DNA of 64,000 bases from Bacteroidales bacterium (GCA_017618715.1 JAFZTS010000072.1:1-64000); one strand, 5' to 3'. Positions 33,579 through 42,835 are shown, counted from the first letter of the stretch. The notes: generated from the letters alone by a model not told the origin. Program-made: numbers and translations.

Positions 33579-34925
33579 TTATTTGAAGTTGTGTCGGACA
33601 TTGAGCACCTCGACGTAGGATTCGGTGAGGGTAAATGGACGCCATGAGCCACCACTCTCGCCATTAGGATTGCCGTACTTTGCGAAGTTGGTCCAATAGT
33701 CCATCATACGCTCCGAGAGGTCGAAGTCGGCAGATGTGAAGGGGCGCCAACTGCGACCGAGTGTGTTGAACATGAACCACAACTCAGAGGAATGGAAGGC
33801 TCCGACCTTGTCGGTGCCGGGCAGCTTGCGGGCGAAGAGGTACTGATAGACGGGTTTCTGGCTCAGTGAGTCGCGTACGTAGCAGAAGGCATCGATCTGC
33901 TGGCACTGGTTTGCGAAACCGTCGTCGAGGGTGCCACCAATGAGGTATTCCACATCGGCCACGGTATTGTTTAGGACGGCCTCCTGGAACGTCTGGGGCA
34001 GCAGATAGCCGTCGGGATGAGGTGCAGCGAAACTCCAGACAGGAGCTTGTGCCACCTCGTCGATTGAGGCTGCGCGCATCTCGGCGAGGGTGGTGAGTCC
34101 AATCTTTTTCATGGCCTCGGTGCCCTCCTTGGTGAAGTCACGTTCATCGGGTTTCTCGGTGAGCATATCGCTCAAGCCGCCTGCACTTTGAATGATAGCG
34201 CGCCGTATCATCGGCTTGGACAAGGGAGAAGTGACAAGGTACTTCACGCTGACACCGCCTGCACTCTGTCCCATGACAGTGATGTTGTCGGGGTCGCCAC
34301 CCATCTGTGCGATGTTGTCGTGAATCCACTGAAGGGCTGCAATCTGGTCGGCCAGACCGTAGTTGCCTGAGATGTGGCGTTCGCTCTCGGCCTCGAGTGC
34401 TTCGTGGTTCAGGAAGCCAAGCACACCGAGGCGATAGTTGATCGTGACGAGGATGACACCGCGCTTAGCCCAGGCATCACCATCCATCGAACGTGTGAAT
34501 CCGTAGCCGGTCATGTAGGCACCACCGTGTACCCACATCACTACAGGCAGACGTGCATCGGTCTTGCCGAGTGTTGCCTTGGGTGCCCAGACGTTGAGAT
34601 AGAGGCAGTCTTCGGAACGGGTCCAGTCGTCCTCCCAATAGAATTCCTTGAAATAGAACGCACCAGGTCTCTGATACGGCTGAGGAGCAATGTTACTCCA
34701 CGTGTCACACTTCTTGACGCCCTTCCAGGGAATGACAGGCTGCGGCAGACGCCAACGCAGTTCGCCGACGGGCGGTGCGGCGTAGGGAATACCCTTGAAA
34801 AGTGCCACACCCGGTTCTTTGCTGTCGATACCTTGCACTTTGCCACCCGTTACCTGGATGATTGGAGTCTGTGCACCTGCTGTCGCGCAGAGCAACAACA
34901 GGATAGAAAAGATGAGATTACGCAT
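33579..34925 (-). CDS. Secreted type-B carboxylesterase, short variant
   Basis: 448 residues. A signal peptide ends near GAQ19. IPYAAPPVGELRW, SEDCLYLNVW, oxyanion loop HGGA (133-136) and GQSAGG (Ser221) are present; the residue before Ser is Gln in place of the usual Glu. GTLDDGF near 320 may supply the acid and GAFHSSELWF near 365 the His. It is 60-70 residues shorter than the paralogue at 17084, mainly in the C-terminal half. Like that gene it is solitary, downstream of its own promoter, and probably acts on sugar or phenolic esters, which is inference. Confidence 0.87.
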   Translation of the reverse strand: MRNLIFSILLLLCATAGAQTPIIQVTGGKVQGIDSKEPGVALFKGIPYAAPPVGELRWRLPQPVIPWKGVKKCDTWSNIAPQPYQRPGAFYFKEFYWEDDWTRSEDCLYLNVWAPKATLGKTDARLPVVMWVHGGAYMTGYGFTRSMDGDAWAKRGVILVTINYRLGVLGFLNHEALEAESERHISGNYGLADQIAALQWIHDNIAQMGGDPDNITVMGQSAGGVSVKYLVTSPLSKPMIRRAIIQSAGGLSDMLTEKPDERDFTKEGTEAMKKIGLTTLAEMRAASIDEVAQAPVWSFAAPHPDGYLLPQTFQEAVLNNTVADVEYLIGGTLDDGFANQCQQIDAFCYVRDSLSQKPVYQYLFARKLPGTDKVGAFHSSELWFMFNTLGRSWRPFTSADFDLSERMMDYWTNFAKYGNPNGESGGSWRPFTLTESYVEVLNVRHNFK

Positions 34926-34986
34926 AGCTTATTGTATTTGGTTATGTGAAAGTTCTACCGGAAGGAAAACGTCCCTTTCGACGATG

Positions 34987-34994
34987 CAAAGATA
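34987..34994 (-). promoter_or_regulatory. -7 box of the second carboxylesterase
   Basis: TATCTTTG on the minus strand, about 60 nt before the ATG at 34925; -33 not clear. Confidence 0.5.
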
Positions 34995-35127
34995 GGCATA
35001 TTTCTAATAACTTGTGAAAAGCAGATTCCATTTTGTTATAATTAAAGTACAAATCTTGAAAACGTCCGTCCAATATGATTGGAAAAACTGTTATTTGTCA
35101 CAAAAACAAGCAAATTATCCCATATTT

Positions 35128-35159
35128 TTTGTGGAATTGATATTTTTGACTTATATTTG
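35128..35159 (+). promoter_or_regulatory. Promoter of the TonB-dependent receptor gene
   Basis: TTTG (35128-35131), 20-bp spacer, TATATTTG (35152-35159), an exact consensus match. Confidence 0.72.
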
Positions 35160-35215
35160 CCCTCGTGTTTGTGAGAACATCGCAAACAGGTTGTGTGACC
35201 AGTTTTTTTTATTGT

Positions 35216-37588
35216 ATGAGTAATATTGTATTTCGGATGACGGCACTGTTGGCTGTCATGTTTGTGACCGGGATGGCACAGGCGCAAGAAAGAACGATCG
35301 GACAAACCACGCAGACTATTCGTGGCCAGGTGTGCGATGTGGCATCGGGCGAACCCATGGTGGGCGTTACCGTGATGGTGGACGACCGCACCGACAAGGC
35401 TTCCATTTCGGATAGCGAGGGTAATTTCGTGATTGAGCGTGTGCCCGTGGGCCGACATTCAGTAAAAGTCAGTTTCATTGGTTATGAAACGCTACTGCTG
35501 AAGGAGCAGTTGCTTTCGTCGGGCAAGGAGATGGTATTGAACCTACGGATGACCGAACGCATTGCCGAACTCAACGAGGTGGTGGTGAAGCCGCAGGTGA
35601 ACAAGCAGATGCCGCTCAACGAAATGGCGCAGGTGGGAGCGCGTATGTTCAGTGTGGAGGAAGCCTCACGATATGCCGGAGGCATCGCCGACCCTGCACG
35701 CACGGCTTCGATGTTTGCAGGTGTGGCTGCAGGAGGTGTCACCAACGGCATCTCGATCCATGGCAACTCGCCCCAGATGCTGCAGTGGCGTGTGGAGGGC
35801 GTGGAGGTGAACAACCCCAACCACTTTGCTGAGATTACCCAAGCGGGTGGCGGCATATTCACTTCGCTCAACGGCACGGTGCTTGCCAACAGCGACTTCC
35901 TGACGGGTGCAATGCCTGCCGAATACGGCAATGCCCTTTCGGGAGCCTTCGACATGAAGATGCGCTCGGGCAACAACACCAAGTATGAGCATGCCTTCCA
36001 AGTGGGCACACTGGGCATCGACTTCGCTTCGGAGGGCCCGTTGCGCAAAGGTTCGAAGGCTTCGTACCTCGTGAACTACCGTTACAGCTTCCTGGAGATT
36101 GCCAAGAAGCTGCATGCCATCAACATGGAGAAAGAGACGCTCGACTACCAGGACCTGAGCTTCAAGCTGAACTTCCCAACAGCGAATGCAGGGACTTTCG
36201 CCCTATGGTTCACGAGCCTCATCGACAACTACGAGAACGAGGTGCCCGACGTGTCGGAACGCGAGACGCTGTGGGACATGAACGATTCGTGGTCGCGCCA
36301 ACGCAATTGTGCAACTGGACTGACGCACACCTACCGTTTCCATTCGGGAGGCACGCTGACCTCAAGTGTCGCCTATACCGGAGCCTACACCAAGTTGGAG
36401 GTGAACGACTATGAAGAGGGGATGACCAAACTGCCTTGCATAGATGGTCGCAACGCCTCGTGGAACGTCATCATCAACATGCAGCACAAGCATAAGTTCT
36501 CGCCGCGTTACACGATGCAAAACGGTTTCGAGCACCGCCATATGGAGTTTTCGGCATGGCTCGACTACGTTCATGAGATCGGTGAACCGCAGTACCGTGT
36601 CTATGAGTCGGAGGGCAACACCGGACTCACCCGCCTCTACTCCAGTCACAAGCTGGCCTTGACATCGCGCCTTTCGACCGTAGCGGGTGTGAATGTGATG
36701 TGGTTCAACCTAAACGACCAATGGCTCGTCGAGCCTCGTGTGAGCCTGCAATACAGGACTTCGTCGTCGAACACCCTTTCGATAGCATACGCCCTGAATA
36801 GCCGCAAGGAGACCATCGACACCTATTTCGTAACCGATACCAGCGGGGGAAATGTCAATCCGAACAAGGACCTTGGGCTCACGCGTTCGCACCATGTCTC
36901 GGCATCGTTCTCACAACGACTGGGCGAAAACGTCATGTTGAAGGTCGAACCCTACTGGCAGTATCTCTTCGACGTACCCGTCGAGAAGGGAACGGTCTAT
37001 TCTATCATCAACCACAATCTGTTCTTCCAGGACCGTGTGCTCGTGAACGAAGGCGCAGGGCGTAACTACGGCATCGACCTCACGTTGGAACGTTTCCTGA
37101 AGGATGGGCTTTATGGGATGTTCACTGCCACGTTGTTCAAGTCGGAGTACCGCGATGCGCAGGACGTGTGGCATCCCACACGCCACGACCGCGGCTACAT
37201 CACGAATATCCTGGGCGGCAAGGAATGGATGGTAGGCAAGGGAGACAAGAACGTCTTTGGCCTGAACGGACGACTCACGCTGATGGGTGGCGACCGCTAT
37301 ACGCCGATAGCCGAAGGAGTGACGTTCGACGATATCGCCAAGCGTCCTGACAAGTCCATCCCCGAGGACACAGCCAACCCCTTCAGCTGTCATTTCGACA
37401 TGAATGTGGGCTATGCCTTCTCGGTGAAATACACCATCAACAAGCAGCATACGGCACGACACTTCATCCTCGAATACCTACAGATTCGTTCGTTCAATGG
37501 ACAGACCTTCGACCTGAAGACGCACGAGATCGTCAACCTTTTCACCTCGATGACCTTCCCGAACATCGCCTATCGAATCGAGTTTTAG
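35216..37588 (+). CDS. TonB-dependent outer-membrane receptor with carboxypeptidase-like N-terminal domain
   Basis: About 790 residues from the ATG at 35216; a GTG at 35165 would place the signal peptide 17 residues inside the protein and lies at the predicted transcript start. The signal peptide ends at AQAQ. A CarboxypepD-regulatory domain follows (IRGQVCDVASGEPMVGVTV, about 32-120), then a plug domain (ISIHGNSPQMLQWRVEGVEV) and a beta-barrel that ends in a terminal aromatic (YRIEF). No SusD partner is present, and the 790-residue length is well below SusC size, so the ligand is unlikely to be a large glycan handled in Sus style. The gene sits between a carboxylesterase and a barrel gene. 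Confidence 0.85.
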   Translation: MSNIVFRMTALLAVMFVTGMAQAQERTIGQTTQTIRGQVCDVASGEPMVGVTVMVDDRTDKASISDSEGNFVIERVPVGRHSVKVSFIGYETLLLKEQLLSSGKEMVLNLRMTERIAELNEVVVKPQVNKQMPLNEMAQVGARMFSVEEASRYAGGIADPARTASMFAGVAAGGVTNGISIHGNSPQMLQWRVEGVEVNNPNHFAEITQAGGGIFTSLNGTVLANSDFLTGAMPAEYGNALSGAFDMKMRSGNNTKYEHAFQVGTLGIDFASEGPLRKGSKASYLVNYRYSFLEIAKKLHAINMEKETLDYQDLSFKLNFPTANAGTFALWFTSLIDNYENEVPDVSERETLWDMNDSWSRQRNCATGLTHTYRFHSGGTLTSSVAYTGAYTKLEVNDYEEGMTKLPCIDGRNASWNVIINMQHKHKFSPRYTMQNGFEHRHMEFSAWLDYVHEIGEPQYRVYESEGNTGLTRLYSSHKLALTSRLSTVAGVNVMWFNLNDQWLVEPRVSLQYRTSSSNTLSIAYALNSRKETIDTYFVTDTSGGNVNPNKDLGLTRSHHVSASFSQRLGENVMLKVEPYWQYLFDVPVEKGTVYSIINHNLFFQDRVLVNEGAGRNYGIDLTLERFLKDGLYGMFTATLFKSEYRDAQDVWHPTRHDRGYITNILGGKEWMVGKGDKNVFGLNGRLTLMGGDRYTPIAEGVTFDDIAKRPDKSIPEDTANPFSCHFDMNVGYAFSVKYTINKQHTARHFILEYLQIRSFNGQTFDLKTHEIVNLFTSMTFPNIAYRIEF

Positions 37589-37655
37589 GGGGACTTTGAA
37601 AATTTTTGCTCTAATATTTTGCAAAATCTATTATTAATATAATGTACGGATCATT

Positions 37656-38264
37656 ATGAAAAACTGGTTTCTTATTGCATCATTATTGATGTGCTCGGTT
37701 GGCGCTTTTGCGCAACAGGAGGTTGGTGCGCTGACTATTCAGCCTAAAGTGGGTTTGAACATTGCGAATTATAAAGGTACTGAAGGCTCGGACCCTCGTT
37801 TGGGCTTGGCTGCCGGTGTGGAGCTTGAATATCAATTGACGAACAGGTTCAGCGTGTCGGCTGGTGCCTTGTATTCGATGCAGGGTTCGAAGGACTCTCG
37901 GATGGATGGTGGCGAGAAGATTGATATGACCATTAAGACGGATTATATCAATGTCCCTGTCTTGGTTAACTTCTATGTAGTGAAGGGATTGGCTGTGAAG
38001 GCCTGCATCCAACCGGCTTTCAATGTGAAGTCTGACTTCGTTTATACTTATGATGGCAAGAATGTGGGTGGCAAGCTGTCGGAAGTGGGCATCGACATCA
38101 AGTCGTTTGACCTTGCTGTGCCTATGGGCTTGTCGTATGAATACAAGAACGTTGTGGTGGATGGACGCTATAACCTTGGCTTGATGAACATTGTGGATTA
38201 TGAGAAGGACGACACGAAGAACAGCGTCTTCCAAATTACGGTGGGGTATAAGTTCAAGTTGTGA
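37656..38264 (+). CDS. Outer-membrane beta-barrel protein (porin-like), paralogue 2
   Basis: 202 residues. Signal peptide MKNWFLIASLLMCSVGAFA, then the same strand order as the protein at 32879 (QPKVGLNIANY, SVSAGALYSMQG, TDYINVPVLVNFYV, AVKACIQPAFNVKSDF) and a final FQITVGYKFKL. The next gene starts 20 bp after the stop and is a paralogue of the gene preceding the other barrel, so the two proteins probably work together. Confidence 0.82.
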   Translation: MKNWFLIASLLMCSVGAFAQQEVGALTIQPKVGLNIANYKGTEGSDPRLGLAAGVELEYQLTNRFSVSAGALYSMQGSKDSRMDGGEKIDMTIKTDYINVPVLVNFYVVKGLAVKACIQPAFNVKSDFVYTYDGKNVGGKLSEVGIDIKSFDLAVPMGLSYEYKNVVVDGRYNLGLMNIVDYEKDDTKNSVFQITVGYKFKL

Positions 38265-38284
38265 TTCCTAGAAAACCCAAGGAT

Positions 38285-38965
38285 ATGGCAACAAAACGTT
38301 TCGTTTCGACATTGGTCAGCGTGATGCTGATGGTGTCGGCTTTTGCAGCTGAGAAGAATTTGGAGAAGGACATCACGATGGTGTCTTATGAGCAGTCGTG
38401 GCTGGATAGCAACGGCACGCTGGCTTTGAGGAACAATACGTCGGAGGAGATTCACAACCTGGTCTTCCTGATCACTTACCTTGATATGTCTGGACTGGAG
38501 CTTGACTACAGGGAGTTTGACCGTGAGATCAGCATCGATGCGCATAGGACGAGGAAGGTGGATATCCCGGCTTATGAACACAGCCGCAACTATCATTACT
38601 ACAGGTCGGAAGGCATGGGTGGTAATAATTCCCCTGCCTTTAAGATCAAGTTCCAGCTGAAGGATTACAATGTGAGGGAGGATGAGGCCGATGTGGAGCC
38701 TTTGCCCGAGGAGATCTTTCCTGATGTGAAGAACTCGGGAAATGATTACATGGAAGACGTGGTTATAGTCTTGTCCTTGTTTGCTGCCTTCCTTTTCATC
38801 GTGGGCCTTTTTACCGGCTTGTATATGCTGGTGGCTTTGATGGCGAAGAATCGCAACAGGAATGCTGCGGCTTGGGTCTTTCTGAGCATTGTGGCCACAC
38901 CGCTTCTTATTCTTATTATCCTTCTGGTTATTGGAAAGGGTAGGAATAAGGGGCCTATAGCGTAG
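38285..38965 (+). CDS. Exported protein with extracytoplasmic domain and two C-terminal membrane helices
   Basis: 226 residues from the ATG at 38285, which begins the signal peptide MATKRFVSTLVSVMLMVSAFA; the GTG at 38261 overlaps the preceding stop and is rejected. Residues 25-125 form a likely beta-sandwich (LALRNNTSEEIHNLVFLITY, similar to FxLyD-type domains), followed by an acidic linker and two helices (about 158-186 and 195-218) that match the paralogue at 32063. The 3' end overlaps the convergent permease gene by 11 bp. Confidence 0.7.
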   Translation: MATKRFVSTLVSVMLMVSAFAAEKNLEKDITMVSYEQSWLDSNGTLALRNNTSEEIHNLVFLITYLDMSGLELDYREFDREISIDAHRTRKVDIPAYEHSRNYHYYRSEGMGGNNSPAFKIKFQLKDYNVREDEADVEPLPEEIFPDVKNSGNDYMEDVVIVLSLFAAFLFIVGLFTGLYMLVALMAKNRNRNAAAWVFLSIVATPLLILIILLVIGKGRNKGPIA

Positions 38966-40271
38966 ATTTGACGGTATAGAATGTGGAAAGGAAGCCCACG
39001 ACGGCTACTGCGGCGAGGGTGAGGAGTGCGTCACTCCAATGGAGGAGGACGGGATAGGCGGCGACGACGTAGCGTGTGGTGTCGCCGCCACCAAGTGTGA
39101 TGAAACCGAAGTTTTGCTGGAGGAGACAGAGGATGATGCCGAAAACGAGTCCGACGAGGGCTCCTATGCCGGTGATGAGCCAGCCTTCGAAGGTGAAGAT
39201 GCGATGGATGAGCCCCTGGTCAGCTCCCATGTTGCGAAGCGTGGTGATTTGTGCCTCCTTGTCGATGATGAGCATGGAGAGAGCGCCTATAGCATTGAAT
39301 GAGGCGATGAGGAGAATGAAGAAGACGAGCAGAAAGGTGAGCCACTTTTCGATCTGCATGATGCGATAGGCATCGGCCTGCTGTTGGTATTGGGTGAGGA
39401 TGGTGAGGGAGGGGGGCGAAGGGTTTGAGGTGTTTGAGAGGAGTGCTGTGAGTTCTTTTTTTACACGCTTGGCGTTGGCACCTTTGCGGAGGCGGAGTTC
39501 GTAGGCGGAGGCGAGCAGACTGTCGCCGAGCAGCTGGCGTGCCATAGAGAGGGAGCAGAGGAAATACTGATTGTCGTAGTCGGCTTGCTGAACCATGAAG
39601 ATGTTGCTGCAGTAAAGGTTGGCTTCGGCGAATGATTCGTCGGCACCTGCGAGGTTGAGAGCATCGACGGTGAGAGGTGAGGTTTTGCGGTTTTGAGGTT
39701 GTGAGTCTTGAGTTTTGAGCATGTCTGTATTGGCGTATCCTTTCTTGCCGATGAGACGTGGACAAAAGACGGTAAGGGGGCGCACGAAGCCTCTGTTGGT
39801 GCCGATGATGCTGGCGAGACCTGCCCCGGGGATGCAATAGTCGGCGACGTCGTCTTTGAGCAGGAAACCTTCGTCACCGAGGAGGATGCTGTCAATCTGG
39901 GTGACTTGCGCGAAGGTGCTATCGACACCTTTCATCGTGGCGGGCAGTTGGTGTCCTCCGTAGCTGAGCAGGACGGTCTCTTCGAGGGTTGTTCCCACGG
40001 CGACGACATCAGGATGGGAGAGGAGCTGGCTGCGCAGAGCGTCGCTGTCGTGGAACGTCTTGCCGAGAGTGGGCTGGATGCGCAGGTCGGGATCGAAGCG
40101 TGAGGTGAGGTCGCTGACGAGACCCTCGAAGCCGTTATAAACCGAGAGCATACAAATCATCGCTGCGGTGATAACGCCCACACCGCATGCTGCCACCAGC
40201 GTGATGAGGTTGATGGCACTATGCGACTTGGGGCTGAAGAGGTACCGGAGTGCGATTCGGAGGGAGAGCAT
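38955..40271 (-). CDS. FtsX-like ABC permease (LolC/LolE type)
   Basis: 438 residues from the ATG at 40271; a GTG at 40301 would add ten residues that do not look conserved. There is an N-terminal membrane helix (about 22-45), a large periplasmic domain (about 50-300) and three C-terminal helices (near 310-335, 365-390 and 410-430), which is the LolC/E/MacB layout. Lipoprotein release to the outer membrane is the likely role; no ATPase subunit is adjacent. Two low-complexity insertions are visible in the periplasmic domain (near QDSQPQNRKTSP and SNTSNPSPPSL). The gene is last of the leftward aroQ operon. Confidence 0.85.
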   Translation of the reverse strand: MLSLRIALRYLFSPKSHSAINLITLVAACGVGVITAAMICMLSVYNGFEGLVSDLTSRFDPDLRIQPTLGKTFHDSDALRSQLLSHPDVVAVGTTLEETVLLSYGGHQLPATMKGVDSTFAQVTQIDSILLGDEGFLLKDDVADYCIPGAGLASIIGTNRGFVRPLTVFCPRLIGKKGYANTDMLKTQDSQPQNRKTSPLTVDALNLAGADESFAEANLYCSNIFMVQQADYDNQYFLCSLSMARQLLGDSLLASAYELRLRKGANAKRVKKELTALLSNTSNPSPPSLTILTQYQQQADAYRIMQIEKWLTFLLVFFILLIASFNAIGALSMLIIDKEAQITTLRNMGADQGLIHRIFTFEGWLITGIGALVGLVFGIILCLLQQNFGFITLGGGDTTRYVVAAYPVLLHWSDALLTLAAVAVVGFLSTFYTVKSTL

Positions 40272-40314
40272 GAGATGTAGGCAACCAAAGATGGTTGCCA
40301 CGTTAACGGGTGGA

Positions 40315-40650
40315 TTACTTCTTCAGGAGCTCATCGATGCGCTCGAGGTAGTCGAGCGAGTCGTCGATGTCGAAACGAAGTTCGGGAATGACGCGTAGCT
40401 GATAGCGCACCTTGTTGCCGAGGGCGCCACGGATGCCGCTGACGTGATCGTTGAGGTTCTGTACGGTTTCGCTGGCCTTGTCGGAGGGAAAGACGCTGAC
40501 GAAGACCTTTGCGAAGGAAAGGTCGGGCGCGGTGCGCACGGCGCTAACGCTGACGAGGAGACCACGTGTCTTGGCGGTCTCCTGGCGGAGAATCTCAGCG
40601 AGCTCTTTTTCGAGCAGGCGGTTGATTTTGTCGAGTCTTGTATGTTCCAT
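40315..40650 (-). CDS. rbfA: 30S ribosome-binding factor A
   Basis: 111 residues, the usual length. RLDKINRLLEKELAEILRQE, SVSAVRTAPDLSFAKVFVSV and RIPELRF-DDS-type C-terminal motif (VIPELRFDIDDSLDYLERI) match RbfA. It helps maturation of the small ribosomal subunit. It lies between the O-methyltransferase and permease genes in the same direction. Confidence 0.93.
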   Translation of the reverse strand: MEHTRLDKINRLLEKELAEILRQETAKTRGLLVSVSAVRTAPDLSFAKVFVSVFPSDKASETVQNLNDHVSGIRGALGNKVRYQLRVIPELRFDIDDSLDYLERIDELLKK

Positions 40651-40720
40651 ATTATTTCATTTGGGGCAGCCATGAACGGCTGCCGCATAAACACTATGAG
40701 AGGGACGGTCACTGAGCCGC

Positions 40721-41401
40721 TTAAAGGCGGCGGATGAGGGTGAGGCCGTCGCGCATGGGGAGGATGACCTTTTGGACGCGGGTGTCGCGGGCGATGAGGT
40801 CGTTGAAGCGCTGGAGTCCGATGGTCTGGGTGTCGCTCTCGGAGGGGGATGGGTTGAGAACCTTGCCATCCCAAAGGGTGTTGTCGGCAAGGATGAGTCC
40901 ACCGGTGCGGACGAGGGGCAGGACGAGCTCGTAGTATTGGTCGTAGATGCGTTTGTCAGCATCGATGAAGACGACATCGAAGGGACCTTCGAGTTGTGGG
41001 ATGATCTGGAGGGCGTCACCGAAATGAAGGTGGATGAGGCGACCGAGGTCGCCTGCACGTTGCATCACGTCGCGGAGAAAATCCTCGAGTTCGTCGAAAA
41101 TCTCGATGGTGTGGAGTTCGCAGACACCTGTCACGGGATCGGGTGTGAGAGCTTCGGCCATGGAGAGTGTGCTGTAGCCGCTGAAGGTGCCCAGTTCGAG
41201 GATGCGGTGAGCACCGACAAGCTGGCAAAGCATCTTGAGCAGACGGCCTTGGAGGTGACCGGAGCACATGCGTGGATAGGTGAGGCGCAGGTGAGTGAGC
41301 CGTTGCACCTGATGCAGCAGTTCAGGCTCGGGGTCGATGTGGGCACGGACGTATTCGTCGAGTGCATTGTCGAGCTCCTCGTAGCGCAGTTCCTTTTCCA
41401 T
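40721..41401 (-). CDS. O-methyltransferase (SAM-dependent, COG4122/CaffeoylCoA-type)
   Basis: 226 residues. ILELGTFSGYSTLSMAEAL (about 68-86) is the SAM-binding motif I, FIDADKRIYDQYY (about 147-159) carries the metal-binding Asp, and ILADNTLWDGKV (about 171-182) the second metal ligand. These are the motifs of cation-dependent catechol/caffeoyl-CoA-type methyltransferases; the bacterial substrate is unknown. The start lies 3 bp after the aroQ stop, so translation is probably coupled. Confidence 0.9.
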   Translation of the reverse strand: MEKELRYEELDNALDEYVRAHIDPEPELLHQVQRLTHLRLTYPRMCSGHLQGRLLKMLCQLVGAHRILELGTFSGYSTLSMAEALTPDPVTGVCELHTIEIFDELEDFLRDVMQRAGDLGRLIHLHFGDALQIIPQLEGPFDVVFIDADKRIYDQYYELVLPLVRTGGLILADNTLWDGKVLNPSPSESDTQTIGLQRFNDLIARDTRVQKVILPMRDGLTLIRRL

Positions 41402-41404
41402 GGG

Positions 41405-41863
41405 TTAGCGTGCGAGCATTTTAAGCAGACCTTCGAGGGCCAGACGGTAACCGTCGATGCCGAAGCCTATGATGATGCCGTGGGCAACGGGCGAAATGAA
41501 GGAGTGGTGACGGAAGGGTTCGCGCGTGTGCACATTGGAAATATGTACCTCAATGGTGGGGATGGTGACAGCCTTGATGGCATCGTGGATGGCGATGGAG
41601 GTGTGGGTGTAGGCTCCGGCGTTGAGGATGATGCCGTCACAGGGGGAAGGGTTCGAAAGGTTCGAAAGGTTGCCATAGCCTGCCTGGTGGATGCGATCGA
41701 TGATGTCGCCTTCGTGGTTGGACTGGAAGTAGTCGATTTGAACCTGCGGATAGGCTTGACGTAGCGTGTCGAGGTAGTCGTCGAAGGATTGAGCACCGTA
41801 GATGGCGGGTTCGCGTTGGCCCAAGAGGTTGAGGTTGGGGCCGTTGATGATGAGAATGCGCAT
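41405..41863 (-). CDS. aroQ: Type II 3-dehydroquinate dehydratase
   Basis: 152 residues. [18 protein letters not shown] holds the catalytic Tyr of the lid loop, [13 protein letters not shown] and [14 protein letters not shown] the core, and [17 protein letters not shown] the catalytic His. It removes water from 3-dehydroquinate in the shikimate pathway. An unusual [10 protein letters not shown] insertion (about residues 65-74) is encoded by a tandem AACCTTTCG-type repeat and lies on a surface loop position before the GAYTHTS strand. First gene of the leftward operon. Confidence 0.94.
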   Translation of the reverse strand: MRILIINGPNLNLLGQREPAIYGAQSFDDYLDTLRQAYPQVQIDYFQSNHEGDIIDRIHQAGYGNLSNLSNPSPCDGIILNAGAYTHTSIAIHDAIKAVTIPTIEVHISNVHTREPFRHHSFISPVAHGIIIGFGIDGYRLALEGLLKMLAR

Positions 41864-41878
41864 TTTCTTGTCCTTTTA

Positions 41879-41910
41879 TTTGGATATTTGCAAAAAATGG
41901 TGTATTTTTG
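41879..41910 (+). promoter_or_regulatory. Promoter of xerD
   Basis: TTTG (41879-41882), 20-bp spacer, TATTTTTG (41903-41910). The aroQ promoter on the other strand overlaps this segment. Confidence 0.68.
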
Positions 41911-41915
41911 CGGTG

Positions 41916-41923
41916 CAAATATA
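41916..41923 (-). promoter_or_regulatory. -7 box of the aroQ operon promoter
   Basis: TATATTTG on the minus strand. Together with the xerD -7 box only 5 bp away, it makes the two divergent transcripts start within a few bases of each other. Confidence 0.55.
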
Positions 41924-41938
41924 GCGGTTTTTTTTGAA

Positions 41939-42835
41939 ATGGACAAGAATCAGGCGGCAAAATATTATTCATACCTCAAATTTGAACGTAACTTGACCGA
42001 TAATTCGGTGGAGGCGTATCTCCATGACATCGCTAAACTGCAAAAGTATGCCGATGGCTTGGGCAAGTCGTTGGAGAAGTTGGAACAGCAGGACATCGAG
42101 ACGTTCTTGTGGGGGCTTCGCGACGTGGGAATCACTCCGACTTCGCAAAACCGCATTCTGGCGGGCATACGCAGTTACTTCCGTTTCCTGCGATTGGAGG
42201 ACATGCTGGAAGTTGATCCGACCGACTGCATCGACTCGCCCAAATTGCCCGAACATGTGCCGACCGTTCTGACCATCGACGAAGTGAACCGTGTGATAGC
42301 AGCCACTGATCCTACGACCTGCGACGGACAGCGTAACCGCGCCATCCTTGAAACGCTTTACTCGTGCGGACTGCGTGTGAGCGAACTCACTGAACTGCGC
42401 ATCGGCCATATCTACGAAAAGGAGGGATTCATCCAGGTCTTCGGCAAGGGACGCAAGGAGCGCATCGTGCCGATTGCAGAAAGTGCGCTGCGCGAGATAC
42501 GCAACTATTACTTTTTCCGCAACGAGCTCGACGTAAAACGAGGCTACGAGGACTATGTCTTTCTGAACCGTTTCGGGCGAAAACTGTCACGCATCATGGT
42601 CTTCAACATCGTGAAACGCTATTGCCAGGAGGCGAATATCCGGAAGGAGGTGTCGCCCCACACCTTCCGCCATACTTTTGCCACCCATCTGTTGGAGGGA
42701 GGGGCGAATCTGCGTGCCATACAGATGATGCTGGGGCATGAACAAATCTCGACAACCGAGATCTACACGAAAGTGGATCGGCAGATGCTCAGGGAGGAGA
42801 TCTTGACCTATCATCCTCGCAATAAGATGCGATGA
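41939..42835 (+). CDS. xerD: Site-specific tyrosine recombinase, XerD type
   Basis: 298 residues, the standard Xer length, from the ATG at 41939 (earlier in-frame starts lie inside aroQ antisense). The N-terminal SAM-like core-binding domain contains YLKFERNLTDNSVEAYLHDI. The catalytic set is present: Arg in SCGLRVSEL (about 148), Lys in FGKGRKER (about 172), HTFRHTFATHLL (His and Arg near 240-243), GH in MMLGHEQIST and the nucleophile Tyr in TEIYTKV (about 276). It resolves chromosome dimers at dif. No dif-like site or mobile element is seen beside it, so it is the housekeeping copy. Confidence 0.93.
   Translation: MDKNQAAKYYSYLKFERNLTDNSVEAYLHDIAKLQKYADGLGKSLEKLEQQDIETFLWGLRDVGITPTSQNRILAGIRSYFRFLRLEDMLEVDPTDCIDSPKLPEHVPTVLTIDEVNRVIAATDPTTCDGQRNRAILETLYSCGLRVSELTELRIGHIYEKEGFIQVFGKGRKERIVPIAESALREIRNYYFFRNELDVKRGYEDYVFLNRFGRKLSRIMVFNIVKRYCQEANIRKEVSPHTFRHTFATHLLEGGANLRAIQMMLGHEQISTTEIYTKVDRQMLREEILTYHPRNKMR

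Noticed and set aside
40772..41764. 330-codon plus-strand frame across the O-methyltransferase and aroQ
   Set aside because: Antisense to two genes with complete catalytic motifs; no start context.
41939..42835. Phage or transposon integrase marking an island edge
   Set aside because: Length and motifs are those of housekeeping XerD, and flanking genes are core metabolism without att-like repeats.
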